Translations under genes and position numbers: made by a program
Assembly: GCF_000747155.1 (NCBI RefSeq)
Contig: NZ_AVCK01000001.1
Location: forward strand, 1-64,000
DNA: 64,000 nt
Direction: 5' to 3'
From: Arenimonas metalli CF5-1
GTDB lineage: Bacteria > Pseudomonadota > Gammaproteobacteria > Xanthomonadales > Xanthomonadaceae
The notes under the pieces: generated by a model
Seen by the model: only the letters and a program-made list of their open reading frames with translations
Database searches by the model: none
Told to the model about the DNA's origin: nothing
In this document: piece by piece, positions 15,830-25,262 of the stretch
How the letters are laid out: each line of letters opens with the position of its first letter
How positions within the stretch are numbered: the stretch's first letter is position 1

Positions 15830-17029
15830 ATGACCGACCCGCGCCCCGTCACCCTCGGAACCCCGCTGTCGGCCGGTGCCCGGCGCGTGCTGCTGCTCGG
15901 TTCGGGCGAACTGGGCAAGGAAGTGGCGATCGAGCTGCAGCGCCTGGGCGTCGAGGTCATCGCCGCCGACCGCTACGACGACGCGCCGGCGATGCAGGTC
16001 GCGCACCGCAGCCACACCCTGAACATGCTCGACCCGGCGGCGCTGCGCGACCTGATCGCGCACGAAAAGCCCGACCTCGTCGTGCCCGAGATCGAGGCCA
16101 TCCACACGCCCACCCTGGTCGAGCTCGAGGCCGACAAGGGCCAGCACGTGGTGCCCACCGCGCGCGCCGCGCGTCTGACCATGGATCGCGAGGGCATCCG
16201 CCGCCTGGCCGCCGAGACGCTGGGCCTGCCGACTTCGCCCTACCGCTTCGTGGACACGCGGGAGGATTACCTCGCGGCCGTGGCCGCCATCGGCCTGCCC
16301 TGCGTGGTGAAGCCGGTGATGTCCTCGTCCGGCAAGGGCCAGAGCACCGTGCGCAGCGAGGCCGACATCGACGCCGCCTGGGAGTACGCCCAGACCGGCG
16401 GCCGCACCGGCCAGGGCCGCTGCATCGTCGAGGGATTCATCCGCTTCGACTACGAGATCACGCTGCTGACCGTGCGCCATCGCGACGGCACCAGCTTCTG
16501 CGACCCGATCGGCCACCTGCAGGTGGACGGTGACTACCGCGAAAGCTGGATGCCGCAGCCGATGTCGGCGCGGGCGCTGCAGCGGTCGCAGGAAATCGCC
16601 CGCGCGATCACCGACGACCTGGGCGGCCATGGCCTGTTCGGCGTCGAGCTGTTCGTGCAGGGCGACGAGGTGTGGTTCAGCGAAGTGTCGCCGCGGCCGC
16701 ACGACACCGGCCTGGTGACGCTGGTGTCGCAGGAGCTGAGCGAATTCGCCCTGCATGCGCGCGCCATCCTCGGCCTGCCGATCCCGAACATCCGCACGCT
16801 GGGTCCGTCGGCGTCGTGCGCGGTGCTGGCCACGGGGCACGGCGTGCCGGAGTTCTCGCACGTGGACGCAGCGCTGGCCGAGCCCGACACCGCGCTGCGG
16901 CTGTTCGGCAAGCCGCGGGTGGAAGGGCACCGGCGCGTCGCGGTGACGCTGGCGCGCGACGAGGACATCGAGTCCGCGCGCGCCAAGGCCCGTCGGGCCG
17001 CCGCCGCGCTGGGCGTCACCCTGCGCTGA
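15830..17029 (+). CDS. purT: Formate-dependent phosphoribosylglycinamide formyltransferase (GART 2)
   Basis: 399 residues, about the usual PurT length (392 in E. coli). The ATP-grasp fold is clear: N-terminal [20 protein letters not shown], central [13 protein letters not shown] loop binding ATP phosphates, [27 protein letters not shown] with metal-binding acidic residues, and a C-terminal beta domain. It converts GAR, formate and ATP to formyl-GAR in purine synthesis without folate. GGAAG lies 12 nt upstream; a -10-like TACAAT is at 15794-15799. It is monocistronic and ends at a hairpin shared with the convergent histone-like gene. Confidence 0.96.
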   Translation: MTDPRPVTLGTPLSAGARRVLLLGSGELGKEVAIELQRLGVEVIAADRYDDAPAMQVAHRSHTLNMLDPAALRDLIAHEKPDLVVPEIEAIHTPTLVELEADKGQHVVPTARAARLTMDREGIRRLAAETLGLPTSPYRFVDTREDYLAAVAAIGLPCVVKPVMSSSGKGQSTVRSEADIDAAWEYAQTGGRTGQGRCIVEGFIRFDYEITLLTVRHRDGTSFCDPIGHLQVDGDYRESWMPQPMSARALQRSQEIARAITDDLGGHGLFGVELFVQGDEVWFSEVSPRPHDTGLVTLVSQELSEFALHARAILGLPIPNIRTLGPSASCAVLATGHGVPEFSHVDAALAEPDTALRLFGKPRVEGHRRVAVTLARDEDIESARAKARRAAAALGVTLR

Positions 17030-17063
17030 GGGCGCGCCCGGCCGCGGGCGGCCGGACGCGCCC
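17030..17063. terminator. Convergent hairpin between purT and the histone-like gene
   Basis: GGGCGCGCCCGGCC (17030-17043) pairs with GGCCGGACGCGCCC (17050-17063) with a single mismatch. It starts directly after the purT stop and ends 8 nt before the last codon of the opposing gene, so it probably terminates both. It is not followed by a clear T-run on the plus strand beyond GGTTTC. Confidence 0.6.
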
Positions 17064-17071
17064 CGCCGGTT

Positions 17072-17791
17072 TCAGTGGCCGCGAACGCCGCGGCGATGCA
17101 GCAGCGGCATGCCGTGGGTCTGCGACGGCGCGTCGCCGTGGCCGCCCTTGGGCAGGCGCTGGCGCGCCTTCGAGGAAATCACCGGCTCCGGACCCACGTG
17201 CGGCACGGCCTGCGGGTGCACCAGCATGGCCGAGTGCGGCGTGGCCGTGGGCGAAGCCACGGCGGGGGTGGCGACGGGCGCCGGCGGCGGGATCGGCTTC
17301 GTGGCCGCGGGCCGCGGGGGGCTGGCCGGCTTGCGCGTGGCCTTCGCCGGCGCGGTTTTTTCCGCAGCGGCCTTGCTCGCGGCTACCTTTTTCGGGGCAC
17401 CCTTTGCTGCAGCTGGCTTCTTCGACGTGGCCTTCTTCTGGGCGACCTTTTTCGAAGCCAGTTTCTTCGGAGCAACTTTCTTCGACGCGACCTTCTTGGG
17501 AACGACCTTCTTCGAAGCAGTCTTCTTCGAGGTGACCTTCTTAGGCGCGACCTTCTTCGAAGCAGCTTTCTTCGAAGCAACCTTCTTCGAAGCGGACTTC
17601 TTCGAAGCGACCTTCTTCGAAGCGGACTTCTTCGGCGCCGCCTTCTTCACCGCGGGCGAGCGGGTCGCGGGCTTCCGGGTCGCGGCTTTCGCCGCAGGCT
17701 TGGCGCCGGCGGCTTTTTTCTTCGCGGCCTTCCTGGCGGCGGGGCGGGGAGCGGCCTTGCGGGCAGCGGGCTTCGCACGGGAGATCTTCAT
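17072..17791 (-). CDS. Histone H1-like Ala/Lys-rich nucleoid protein
   Basis: 239 residues from ATG at 17791, with AAGGA about 9 nt upstream. Residues 1-150 are almost only Ala, Lys, Pro, Ser, Thr and Val in repeats of the SKKVA/PKKVA type, resembling the C-terminal tails of eukaryotic H1 and bacterial AlgP/Hc2-like proteins that bind DNA non-specifically. The coding DNA shows matching imperfect repeats (units of TTCGAAGAAG). The C-terminal ~75 residues are different: Pro/Ala-rich, then a conserved-looking HGDAPSQTHGMPLLHRRG tail. It probably binds the nucleoid or RNA. Confidence 0.8.
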   Translation of the reverse strand: MKISRAKPAARKAAPRPAARKAAKKKAAGAKPAAKAATRKPATRSPAVKKAAPKKSASKKVASKKSASKKVASKKAASKKVAPKKVTSKKTASKKVVPKKVASKKVAPKKLASKKVAQKKATSKKPAAAKGAPKKVAASKAAAEKTAPAKATRKPASPPRPAATKPIPPPAPVATPAVASPTATPHSAMLVHPQAVPHVGPEPVISSKARQRLPKGGHGDAPSQTHGMPLLHRRGVRGH

Positions 17792-17898
17792 CGCGGGGTG
17801 TCCTTCTCGATCGGCGGGCGGAATTCCATCCTAGCCCCCGTGGCTGACGCCTGCTTGAACGCGCCGCGCCGCCGCGAGCCAACCGGCCGGGCCTGGCC

Positions 17899-19107
17899 TC
17901 AGCGCATCGGCTCGAGGTCCACCCACACCAGCCGGTGGTCGGTGGCATCCAGCCACGCGTGGCCGCGCTCGCCCTCGCGCGGCCAGAACACGCCGCTGGC
18001 GCGCACCGGCAGCCCGACCGAGGGCAGCACGTAGTCGACGCGGTAGTTGCCGTTGCGCGGCCCGAAGGACGCGGTGTCGTGCGCCGGCGAGGTTTTCTGG
18101 CCGATGTTGCCGCCGCCCACCTTTTCAGCCGACGCCACCGCGCCCTCGCTTTGCGGCGTGGCGTAACGCAGCACGCGCGGATGCTCGAGCAGCTGCTGGA
18201 TGGTGCCGGGCAGGCTCGCGCCATCGGCCGGGTCGGCGTTGTAGTCGCCCACGATCACGAAGCGCTCGCCTTCGGGCAGGCCGCCGCAGCGGCCGGCGTC
18301 ATCGCACAGCCAGGGCTTGTCGCCCGGCGTGAGGTATTCAGCCCACAGCCTGACTTCGTCGTGGTTGCGCGCGGCGTTGCGCCGCTCCGGGCCGTCGAAC
18401 ACCGGCGGCGTCGGGTGCGCCGCCAGCAGGTGCAGGCGCCCCACGGGCGTGTCGATCGGCAGGTCCCAGTGCGACTTCGAACTCAGCCGCAGCTGCCGCC
18501 AGACCTCGTGCGGGTAGAAGGCCTTGCCGCTGTCCGGGAACGTCGGCGCCAGCGCGCCCGGCATCTCGCTCCACCGCAGCAGCCGGAAACTGCGCGCCGC
18601 CGCGGCGTCGATCGGATGCATGGACAGCACCAGCATCCCGTACTGCCCCGGGTGCAGGCCGTAGCCCCAGGCGTCGTCGCCGTGCTGGCGGCCGTCGCCG
18701 CCGACCCGGCCATCGCCATTGAGGTCCAGGCCGCTGGGCACGCCGGTGTTCACCTCGGCGAAGTAGCGGTGCGGATAGTGGATCGGCTCGCCGCCGTCCT
18801 GCGCCACGCCCAGGTAGCGCGACTGGAACAGGTCGGCCGCGCGACCCGCGGCGTCGTAGTCGAACTCGTTGAGCAGCACCACGTCCGGCCGCACGGCCTG
18901 CAGCGTCGCCGCGATCTTGCGGGCGTCGTCGTCGCCCTGGTCCAGGCGCTCGATCAGGCCGCCGTGGTTCTCGTCGTAGAGCGAGGTGTTGAACGTGGCG
19001 ACGCGCAGCGTCATGGCGGGCTCCGCGGTGGCGCCGGCCGGGGCATGGCCGCGGCAGCCGGCGAGCAGGGCCAGCGACAGCAGCCCGAGGAAGGTCAGGG
19101 GTCTCAT
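17899..19107 (-). CDS. Endonuclease/exonuclease/phosphatase-family lipoprotein
   Basis: 402 residues from ATG at 19107. Lipobox LLAGC gives a mature N-terminal Cys18, so it is exported and lipid-anchored. The EEP fold is clear: LRVATFNTSLYDEN at the start, ARKIAATLQAVRPDVVLLNEFD with the metal-binding Glu, GDYNADP with catalytic Asp/Asn, NYRVDYVLPS, and a C-terminal DATDHRLVWVDL with the general-base Asp-His. A Ca-loop-like DLNGDGRV lies near the middle. Substrate may be nucleic acid or phosphoester outside the cytoplasm. It lies 43 nt downstream of bpt on the same strand. Confidence 0.85.
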   Translation of the reverse strand: MRPLTFLGLLSLALLAGCRGHAPAGATAEPAMTLRVATFNTSLYDENHGGLIERLDQGDDDARKIAATLQAVRPDVVLLNEFDYDAAGRAADLFQSRYLGVAQDGGEPIHYPHRYFAEVNTGVPSGLDLNGDGRVGGDGRQHGDDAWGYGLHPGQYGMLVLSMHPIDAAAARSFRLLRWSEMPGALAPTFPDSGKAFYPHEVWRQLRLSSKSHWDLPIDTPVGRLHLLAAHPTPPVFDGPERRNAARNHDEVRLWAEYLTPGDKPWLCDDAGRCGGLPEGERFVIVGDYNADPADGASLPGTIQQLLEHPRVLRYATPQSEGAVASAEKVGGGNIGQKTSPAHDTASFGPRNGNYRVDYVLPSVGLPVRASGVFWPREGERGHAWLDATDHRLVWVDLEPMR

Positions 19108-19150
19108 GCGCGGCGATTGTGCCCGAACCGGGGCCGTACCGGCAGGCGAC

Positions 19151-19861
19151 TCATTCCGGCATCGGCTTCCACTCGGCGCCGTCCAGGAACTCCAGCGGCC
19201 GGTAGCCGCGCTTGTAGGCCATCTTCGGGTGGCCATCGAGCCAGAACCCGAGGTAGAGGTGCTCGCGGCCTTCGTCCTTCGCCCGCTGCACCTGGCGCAG
19301 GATGGCGTAGGTGCCCAGGCTGCGGGCCGATTCCTCGGGTGCGTAGAACGTGTACACCGCGGACAGGGCGTCGGCCACCACGTCGGTGACGGCCACGGCC
19401 AGCAGCTGGCCGTCGCGCCGGAACTCCATGAACTCGGTCGGGCTCCAGCCGCAGGCCAGGAAGCTGTCGAAGTTGCCGGGCGCCGGGTCGTCCATGCCGC
19501 CGCCGACATGCCGGGTGTCGAGGTAGCGCTTGTACAGGGCGAAGTTCTCGGCCGTGCGCCGGGCCGGGACGCTGCGCACCTCGAGGTCGGCGTTGCGGGC
19601 GAGGCAGCGCTTCTGGGCGCGATTGGCTTCGAACCGGCGCACGGGGATGCGCACGGAGATGCAGGCGCGGCATCCGACGCAGTGCGGGCGGTACACATGT
19701 CCACCCGAGCGCCGGAAGCCCATGGCGAGGGCGCGCCCGAACAGGGTCGGCAAATACGGATCCGTCGGGTCGATGATCAAATCCCGCGACAGGCGCTCGG
19801 GCCAATACCCGCAGGCATGCTCGACCGTCTGGAACAACCGGATGTGATGCTGGCTACCCAT
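19151..19861 (-). CDS. bpt: Aspartate/glutamate leucyltransferase (L/F-transferase-like, Bpt)
   Basis: 236 residues, the usual Bpt length. The N-terminal CGYWPER and [18 protein letters not shown] segments match the ATE-type N domain; the C-terminal GCN5-like domain includes [25 protein letters not shown] and [22 protein letters not shown]. Bpt adds Leu to proteins beginning with Asp or Glu, marking them for ClpS/ClpAP. A TAGACT box is 6 nt before the ATG, and a giant palindrome fills the space from 22 nt upstream to the psd stop, so any further promoter element lies inside that repeat. Confidence 0.93.
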   Translation of the reverse strand: MGSQHHIRLFQTVEHACGYWPERLSRDLIIDPTDPYLPTLFGRALAMGFRRSGGHVYRPHCVGCRACISVRIPVRRFEANRAQKRCLARNADLEVRSVPARRTAENFALYKRYLDTRHVGGGMDDPAPGNFDSFLACGWSPTEFMEFRRDGQLLAVAVTDVVADALSAVYTFYAPEESARSLGTYAILRQVQRAKDEGREHLYLGFWLDGHPKMAYKRGYRPLEFLDGAEWKPMPE

Positions 19862-19867
19862 GGCCCC

Positions 19868-19873
19868 AGTCTA
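19868..19873 (-). promoter_or_regulatory. -10 box of a probable leaderless transcript (bpt)
   Basis: Minus-strand TAGACT, then GGGGCC, then ATG at 19861. A weak TGCGCA 17 bp upstream falls in the outer arm of the adjacent giant palindrome. If real, the palindrome contributes part of the bpt promoter. Inferred. Confidence 0.4.
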
Positions 19874-19883
19874 TCGCTGCACG

Positions 19884-20346
19884 TGCGCCTTGCGCACGAA
19901 GGGCCGGTATGCGTGGCTTCACGGCAGCGCCGCCGCCCACACACAGGGGTCTCCCGCCCGACTCGGAAGCGTCGTCCTGACCACCGATGTCGGCCGTTCC
20001 GGCTCCTGCCTCCACTTCGGGAGACCCCTGTGTGCGTGCGACGTCGCCCCCGACGTCAGCCGCACACCGGTTCGAAATCAAGGGCGAAAGCGAAAGTCGA
20101 ACGCAACCGCAAGATCAAGAGCCGTTGATCCGGCCTCGCCCTTGATCTCGATCCGGTGTGCGACTGGCGTCCGGAGCGACGTCGCACGCACGACCAGTAC
20201 TTCTGAAGTGAAGGGCAGGAGGCCCGTAACGGCCGACGTTTGCTGCCAGGGATGGCGTTAGCAAGACGGCGGGCAGAAGTACTGGTCGTGCGGGCGGCGG
20301 CGCTGCCGTAACGCCACGCATACCGGCCCTTCGTGCGCAGGGCGCA
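19884..20346. repeat. Giant palindromic element, family A, copy 2
   Basis: 463 nt. Outer arms 19884-19938 and 20292-20346 pair over 55 bp with about three mismatches. The left side hairpin has stem 19940-19955/20019-20034 enclosing block B (19956-20018); the right has stem 20189-20204/20275-20290 enclosing block A (20205-20274). The central inverted repeat (20036-20187) opens and closes with GTGCGACGTCGC-type sequence. Block A matches copy 1 at 68 of 70 positions, whereas the stems around it differ but remain paired. Block order is reversed relative to copy 1. It fills nearly the whole gap between psd and bpt. Confidence 0.85.
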
Positions 20347-20355
20347 CGCGAGGGA

Positions 20356-21195
20356 TCAGCGGGTGAGGCCGAGGCGCTGGCCAACGCGGGTGGGGGTTTC
20401 GGTGGCGAAGGCGTCGAGCGTGACCGCGTCGCGGGGGAACAGCAGGATCACCGTCGAACCGTAGTTGAAGCGCGCCATCTCGACGAAACGGTCAAGCGTG
20501 ATGTCCTTGCCCCGCCAGTCCCGGCGCACCGGCTTGTGCGCGTAGGGAGGGATTTCCTCGCCGTTCCAGACCGACTCCACGCCCGAGACCAGCAGCGCGC
20601 CGACCATCACCGAGCACATCGGCCCGAAGTCGGTGTCGAAGTGGCAGACCAGGCGCTCGTTGCGCGCGAACAGCCGCGGGATCGCCTGCACGCCCCAGGG
20701 CGCCACCGTGAACAGGCGGCCGGGCACGTGCAGCGTCTCGACCAGCCTGCCTTTCCACGGCATGTGCACGCGGTGGTAGTCGCGGGGCGAGAGGTAGATG
20801 TTGGCGAACCAGCCGTCGGCGTAGGGCGCGGCCATGGCCTCGTCGCCCAGCAGCTCGGCGGCGGTGAAGGCCTGGCCCTTGGCCTGGAAGATGCGGCCCG
20901 CTTCGATGCGCCCGGCCTGGCTGATCTTGCCGTCGGCGGGCATCAGCAGCGTGCGCGGGTCGGCGTCGGCGGTGCGCGCCCCTGGCTTGAGCTCGCGGGT
21001 GAAGAAGGCGTTGAAGTGCGCGTAATTCGTGGCCACCGGGTCGGCGGCCTCGGCCATGTCGACGTTGAACTTGCGCACCACCAGCCGGATCAGCCAGTCC
21101 TTGAACCACGCGGCGCGGGTGCGCGCCACGGCGTAGGCGATGCGCGAGAGCAGCCGGTGCGGCAGCACGTACTGCAGGAAGACCTTGGGGCTCAC
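20356..21195 (-). CDS. psd: Phosphatidylserine decarboxylase proenzyme
   Basis: 279 residues from GTG at 21195, with GGAGGAG 6 nt upstream; the start overlaps the SCO gene stop (GTGA). The self-cleavage site is the GST of [13 protein letters not shown] (Gly246-Ser247), where Ser247 becomes the pyruvoyl group; Asp88 (MPADGK) and His144 (YHRVHMP) complete the maturation triad. It decarboxylates phosphatidylserine to phosphatidylethanolamine at the inner membrane. The size matches type I bacterial Psd. The giant palindrome begins 9 nt after its stop. Confidence 0.95.
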   Translation of the reverse strand: MSPKVFLQYVLPHRLLSRIAYAVARTRAAWFKDWLIRLVVRKFNVDMAEAADPVATNYAHFNAFFTRELKPGARTADADPRTLLMPADGKISQAGRIEAGRIFQAKGQAFTAAELLGDEAMAAPYADGWFANIYLSPRDYHRVHMPWKGRLVETLHVPGRLFTVAPWGVQAIPRLFARNERLVCHFDTDFGPMCSVMVGALLVSGVESVWNGEEIPPYAHKPVRRDWRGKDITLDRFVEMARFNYGSTVILLFPRDAVTLDAFATETPTRVGQRLGLTR

Positions 21196-21857
21196 GGCGC
21201 CTCCTCCGACAGAAGGGCCAGGTCGGCGGCGATGTCGGCAGGCACGAAGGGCGGGCGGATCAGGCCCGCCTGGCGGCCCTGCGCGTCAATCACCACCAGG
21301 GCCGAGGAGTGGTCCATGGTGTAGTCGCCCGCGTCGGTTTCCACCTTCATGTAGACCAGGCCCAGGCTTCCGGTGAAGGCCTGCAGCGCGCCCTGGCTGC
21401 CGGTGGCGGCGAGGGTGGCGGGGTGGAAGTAGGCGGCGTATTCGCCGGTCTTCGCGGGCGTATCGCGCTCGGGGTCGATCGAGACGAACAGCACCTGCGG
21501 GCGACGGGCCTCGGGCAGGTCGGCCCAGGCCTTCTGCGACTGCGCCAGCTCCGACAGCGTGGTCGGGCAGACGTCGGGGCAGTGGGTGAAGCCCAGGAAC
21601 ACCACGGTCCAGCGGCCCTGCAGCTCGGCCGGTTCGAGCGGCGTGCCGTCGGACTGCTCGAGCGCGAAGGCGGGCAGGGGGCGCGGGCTGGAGAACAGCC
21701 GGACCGCCTTGAGCCGGGCCGGGTCGACGGCCGGGGCGGCGGGCGTGCTGGCCGCGGGCGCGGCCGGCGACGGCACCAGCGCGACCTGGGCGGCCCAGAG
21801 GCCGAGGCCGGCAGCGAGCGCGGCGACGAGGATGAGCAGGGTGGTGCGGTTGAACAC
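21192..21857 (-). CDS. SCO1/SenC-family copper chaperone
   Basis: 221 residues from GTG at 21857. A longer TTG start at 21887 would overlap a TATAAT box (21892-21887), so GTG is preferred. An N-terminal hydrophobic anchor (about 5-25) is followed by an Ala/Pro linker and a thioredoxin-like domain with [11 protein letters not shown] (Cys93, Cys97) and the distal ligand His183 in YTMDHSSA, the complete Cu-binding set. SCO proteins deliver copper or reduce cysteines during assembly of cytochrome oxidase CuA. Overlaps psd by 4 nt. Confidence 0.9.
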   Translation of the reverse strand: MFNRTTLLILVAALAAGLGLWAAQVALVPSPAAPAASTPAAPAVDPARLKAVRLFSSPRPLPAFALEQSDGTPLEPAELQGRWTVVFLGFTHCPDVCPTTLSELAQSQKAWADLPEARRPQVLFVSIDPERDTPAKTGEYAAYFHPATLAATGSQGALQAFTGSLGLVYMKVETDAGDYTMDHSSALVVIDAQGRQAGLIRPPFVPADIAADLALLSEEAP

Positions 21858-21886
21858 GGCGTGTCCCGGGGGTCGGCGAGGCGGCA

Positions 21887-21911
21887 ATTATAGCGGGCGC
21901 GCGGCTATACT
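21887..21911. promoter_or_regulatory. Divergent -10 boxes between the SCO gene and prmB
   Basis: Minus-strand TATAAT at 21892-21887 (30 nt before the SCO GTG) and plus-strand TATACT at 21906-21911 (27 nt before the prmB ATG). Both are near consensus in otherwise GC-rich sequence. The -35 regions overlap each other and are poor matches. Confidence 0.5.
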
Positions 21912-21937
21912 CGCGGTATTGCAAGGGCTTACGGCAC

Positions 21938-22858
21938 ATGTCGATCGAACTCGTCACCATCGTGGACTTCATCCGCTACGGCGCCAGCCGCTTCGGCGCC
22001 GCCGGCCTGACCTTCGGGCACGGGCATGACAACGCCCTGGACGAGGCCACCCAGTTGGTCCTTCACGCCCTGCACCTGCCGCCCGACCTGGGGCCGGCCT
22101 ACGGCCAGGCCCGGCTGGTGGCGGAGGAGCGCACGGCGGTGCTGGCCCTGTTCGAGCGCCGCATCAACGAACGCATCCCGGCCTGCTACCTCACCGGCGA
22201 GGCCTGGTTCGCGGGCCTGAGCTTCAAGACCGATTCGCGCGCCCTGGTGCCGCGCTCGCCGATCGCCGAGCTGATCGAGGCCGGCTTCGAGCCCTGGCTG
22301 GGCGGCCGCGAAGTGAACCGCGTGCTCGACATGTGCACCGGCTCGGGCTGCATCGCCATCGCCACCGCGCACTACAACCCGCACTGGGCCGTCGATGGCG
22401 TCGACCTCAGCGACGATGCGCTGGCGCTGGCGCTGGAGAACAAGGTGCGCCTGCACGCCGACAACGTCCGGCTGATCCAGTCCGACCTGTTCAAGAACCT
22501 CGACGGCGAGGTCTACGACCTGATCGTCACCAACCCGCCCTACGTCACCCACGCCGAGACCGACGCGCTGCCGCCCGAGTACTCGCACGAGCCCGAGCTG
22601 GGCCTGCGCGCCGGCGACGACGGCCTCGACCTGGCGCTGGAGATCCTGCGCGACGCCCCGCGGCATCTCTCGGAGAACGGCCTGCTGATCTGCGAAGTCG
22701 GCGAAAGCGAGCGCGCCCTGGTCGAGCTGCTGCCCGAGCTGCCGCTGGCCTGGGTCGAGTTCAAGGTCGGGCAGATGGGCATCTTCGTCGCCGAGCGCGA
22801 GGACCTGGTCGCGCACCACGCGCGCATCAAGGCGCTCGCCGACGCGCGCCGGGCCTGA
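21938..22858 (+). CDS. prmB: Ribosomal protein uL3 N5-glutamine methyltransferase
   Basis: 306 residues, matching PrmB length. The N-terminal helical domain includes [15 protein letters not shown] and [19 protein letters not shown]; the Rossmann methyltransferase domain has [14 protein letters not shown] (SAM binding), [11 protein letters not shown] and the catalytic NPPY beginning at Asn199. PrmB methylates a Gln of uL3 during 50S assembly; the paralogue PrmC, acting on release factors, lacks the [10 protein letters not shown] variant seen here. AAGGG lies ahead of the ATG. aroC begins 7 nt downstream. Confidence 0.94.
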   Translation: MSIELVTIVDFIRYGASRFGAAGLTFGHGHDNALDEATQLVLHALHLPPDLGPAYGQARLVAEERTAVLALFERRINERIPACYLTGEAWFAGLSFKTDSRALVPRSPIAELIEAGFEPWLGGREVNRVLDMCTGSGCIAIATAHYNPHWAVDGVDLSDDALALALENKVRLHADNVRLIQSDLFKNLDGEVYDLIVTNPPYVTHAETDALPPEYSHEPELGLRAGDDGLDLALEILRDAPRHLSENGLLICEVGESERALVELLPELPLAWVEFKVGQMGIFVAEREDLVAHHARIKALADARRA

Positions 22859-22865
22859 CCGCCGC

Positions 22866-23954
22866 ATGAGCGACAACAGTTTCGGCCGGCTGCTGCGCGT
22901 CACCACCTTTGGCGAGAGCCACGGCCCGGCCATCGGCTGCGTGATCGACGGTTGCCCGCCGGGCATCGCCATCGCGCCGGAAGACTTCCGCGCCGACCTC
23001 GACCGCCGCGCCACCGGCAAGTCGCGCCACACCTCGCAGCGGCACGAGGCCGACGAGGTCGAGATCCTCAGCGGCGTCTACGAGGGCCGCACCACCGGCA
23101 CGCCGATCGGCCTGCTGGTGCGCAACACCGACGCGCGCAGCAAGGACTACTCGAAGATCGCGGAACAGTTCCGTCCGGGCCACGCCGACTACACCTACCT
23201 GCACAAGTACGGCCTGCGCGACCCGCGCGGCGGCGGCCGCAGCTCGGCGCGCGAGACCACGATGCGGGTGGCCGCGGCGGTGATCGCCAAGAAGTGGCTG
23301 CGCGACCGCCACGGAATCACCGTGCAGGCGCACGTTTCGCAGATCGCCGACATCCGCCCGCGCGGCTTCGATGCCGCGGCGATCGAGGGTAATCCCTTCT
23401 TCTGGCCGGACGCCTCGCAGGTGGCCGAGCTCGAGGCGTTCATGGACGCGCTGCGCAAGTCCGGCGATTCGGTCGGCGCGCGCGTGGACGTGATCGCCCG
23501 CAACGTGCCGCCGGGCTGGGGCGAGCCGATCTACGGCAAGCTCGACGCCGAGATCGCCGCGGCCATGATGTCCATCAATGCGGTGAAAGGCGTCGAGATC
23601 GGCGCCGGTTTCGGCGCGGTCACGCAGAGGGGCACCGAGCACCGCGACCTGATGTCCCCGGACGGCTTCGCCAGCAACCACGCGGGCGGCATCCTCGGCG
23701 GCATCAGCAGCGGCCAGGACATCACCTGCTCGGTCGCGTTCAAGCCCACCTCCAGCCTGCGCCTGCCGGGCGCCACGGTGGACACCGCCGGCCAGCCGGT
23801 CGAAGTCATCACCACCGGCCGCCACGATCCCTGCGTCGGCCTGCGCGCCCCGCCCATCTGCGAAGCCATGCTGGCCCTCGTGCTGATGGACCAGGCCCTC
23901 CGCCACCGCGCCCAGTGCGGTGATGTCGCCCCCGTAGCGCCGCGGATTCCTTAG
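22866..23954 (+). CDS. aroC: Chorismate synthase
   Basis: 362 residues. Family motifs are intact: [19 protein letters not shown] at the N-terminus with the conserved His, [19 protein letters not shown] binding FMN and substrate, and [17 protein letters not shown] near residue 275, then [17 protein letters not shown]. It forms chorismate from EPSP using reduced FMN, feeding tryptophan synthesis encoded 5 kb downstream. It follows prmB closely, an arrangement common in gammaproteobacteria. A family-C palindrome starts 15 nt after its stop. Confidence 0.97.
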   Translation: MSDNSFGRLLRVTTFGESHGPAIGCVIDGCPPGIAIAPEDFRADLDRRATGKSRHTSQRHEADEVEILSGVYEGRTTGTPIGLLVRNTDARSKDYSKIAEQFRPGHADYTYLHKYGLRDPRGGGRSSARETTMRVAAAVIAKKWLRDRHGITVQAHVSQIADIRPRGFDAAAIEGNPFFWPDASQVAELEAFMDALRKSGDSVGARVDVIARNVPPGWGEPIYGKLDAEIAAAMMSINAVKGVEIGAGFGAVTQRGTEHRDLMSPDGFASNHAGGILGGISSGQDITCSVAFKPTSSLRLPGATVDTAGQPVEVITTGRHDPCVGLRAPPICEAMLALVLMDQALRHRAQCGDVAPVAPRIP

Positions 23955-23968
23955 CTGAAAAGCGTGGA

Positions 23969-24131
23969 CACGGATGAACACTGAAAAAACGGATAAACAC
24001 GGATAGAGCAGGGGCTGGTCGTCAAGGCCAGCGCGATGTGCCCGGCGCAGATGCCGCCTGCACCGGAGACTTGCTCCAAGACGTATTTCCGCTTTCTCAG
24101 TGTTCATCCGTTTTTTCAGTGTTCATCCGTG
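23969..24131. repeat. Inverted repeat of GGATRAACAC units, family C, copy 1
   Basis: Arms 23969-24000 and 24100-24131 pair over 32 bp with one mismatch. They are built of GGATGAACAC/GGATAAACAC units separated by a six-A tract. The 99-nt interior shows no clear hairpin or gene. The left arm continues into GGATAGAGCA, also present in copy 2 at 30873-31018. It lies between aroC and asd and might end aroC transcription or mask the asd start region in RNA. Function unknown. Confidence 0.8.
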
Positions 24132-24162
24132 GCAAAAACCTGCTTCAGGACCCCCGATACCC

Positions 24163-25182
24163 ATGAGCAAGACCTATAACGTTGCGATCGTCGGCGCCAC
24201 CGGTGCGGTGGGCGAGGCGATGCTGTCCATCCTGGCCGAGCGGCAGTTCCCGGTCGGCACCCTGCACCTGCTGGCCAGCGAGCGCTCGGCCGGCGAGAAG
24301 ATCAAGTACGGCGCCCGCGAGATCGTCGTGCAGGATCTCGCCACCTTCGATCCGGCCGGCGTGCACATCGCCCTGTTCTCGGCCGGCGGCTCGGTGTCGA
24401 AGGAATTCGCGCCGAAGTTCGCCGCCGCCGGCGCCGTCGTCATCGACAACAGCTCCGCCTTCCGCCAGGACGACGACGTGCCGCTGGTGGTGGCCGAGGT
24501 GAATCCGGAGGCGATCGCGAACCGCCCCCGCGGCATCATCGCCAACCCCAACTGCTCGACCATGCAGATGCTGGTCGCGCTGGCGCCGATCCATCGCGCG
24601 GTCGGCATCGAGCGCATCAACGTCGCCACCTACCAGTCGGTGTCGGGCGCCGGCCGCAGCGCGATGGAGGAGCTGGGCCGCCAGACCGCGGCCATGCTCG
24701 GCTTCCAGACCCACGAGCCGAAGAAGTTCCCGGTGCAGATCGCCTTCAACCTGATCCCGCACATCGACGAGTTCATGGACAATGGCTACACCCGCGAGGA
24801 AATGAAGATGGTCTGGGAGACCCGGAAGATCCTCGGCGACGCCTCGATCCAGGTGAACCCGACCGCGGTGCGGGTGCCGGTGTTCTATGGCCACTCCGAG
24901 GCCGTGCACCTCGAGACCCGCGCCAAGCTGTCGGCGGCCGACGCGCGCGCCCTGCTCGAGGCGGCGCCGGGCGTCGAGGTCGTGGACGACCGCGAGCCCG
25001 GCGGCTACCCGACGCCGGTGACCCACGCCGCCGGCAGCGACCCGGTCTACGTCGGCCGGATCCGCGAGGACCTGTCGCACCCGCGCGGCCTGGACCTGTG
25101 GATCGTCGCCGACAACATCCGCAAGGGCGCCGCCCTGAATGCGGTGCAGGTCGCGGAACTCGTGGTCAAAGCGACCGGCTGA
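24163..25182 (+). CDS. asd: Aspartate-semialdehyde dehydrogenase
   Basis: 339 residues from ATG at 24163; an in-frame start at 24100 would translate the palindrome arm and is rejected. NADP-binding VAIVGATGAVGEAMLSIL, nucleophile Cys131 in NPNCST, and HIDEFMDNGYT plus the RVPVFYGHSEAVHLE segment with the catalytic His fit the Gram-negative-type enzyme. It reduces aspartyl phosphate to the semialdehyde on the path to lysine, diaminopimelate, threonine and methionine. fimV follows 80 nt later. Confidence 0.96.
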   Translation: MSKTYNVAIVGATGAVGEAMLSILAERQFPVGTLHLLASERSAGEKIKYGAREIVVQDLATFDPAGVHIALFSAGGSVSKEFAPKFAAAGAVVIDNSSAFRQDDDVPLVVAEVNPEAIANRPRGIIANPNCSTMQMLVALAPIHRAVGIERINVATYQSVSGAGRSAMEELGRQTAAMLGFQTHEPKKFPVQIAFNLIPHIDEFMDNGYTREEMKMVWETRKILGDASIQVNPTAVRVPVFYGHSEAVHLETRAKLSAADARALLEAAPGVEVVDDREPGGYPTPVTHAAGSDPVYVGRIREDLSHPRGLDLWIVADNIRKGAALNAVQVAELVVKATG

Positions 25183-25262
25183 CCGGTATATTCACGCGGT
25201 GACACCGTCGGGGCCGCTGCAGGGGAGTGGTCGCGCCAGCCTTCCACGGGGAGATTCGAAGC

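Noticed and set aside
20115-20384. 89-codon minus frame over element A2 ending near psd
   Set aside because: Same reason: it follows the palindrome and overlaps the end of psd; probably the source of spurious hypothetical-protein annotations.
23969-24131. Possible CRISPR array or leader from repeated GGATRAACAC units
   Set aside because: Units are inverted rather than direct, there are no regular unique spacers and no cas genes.
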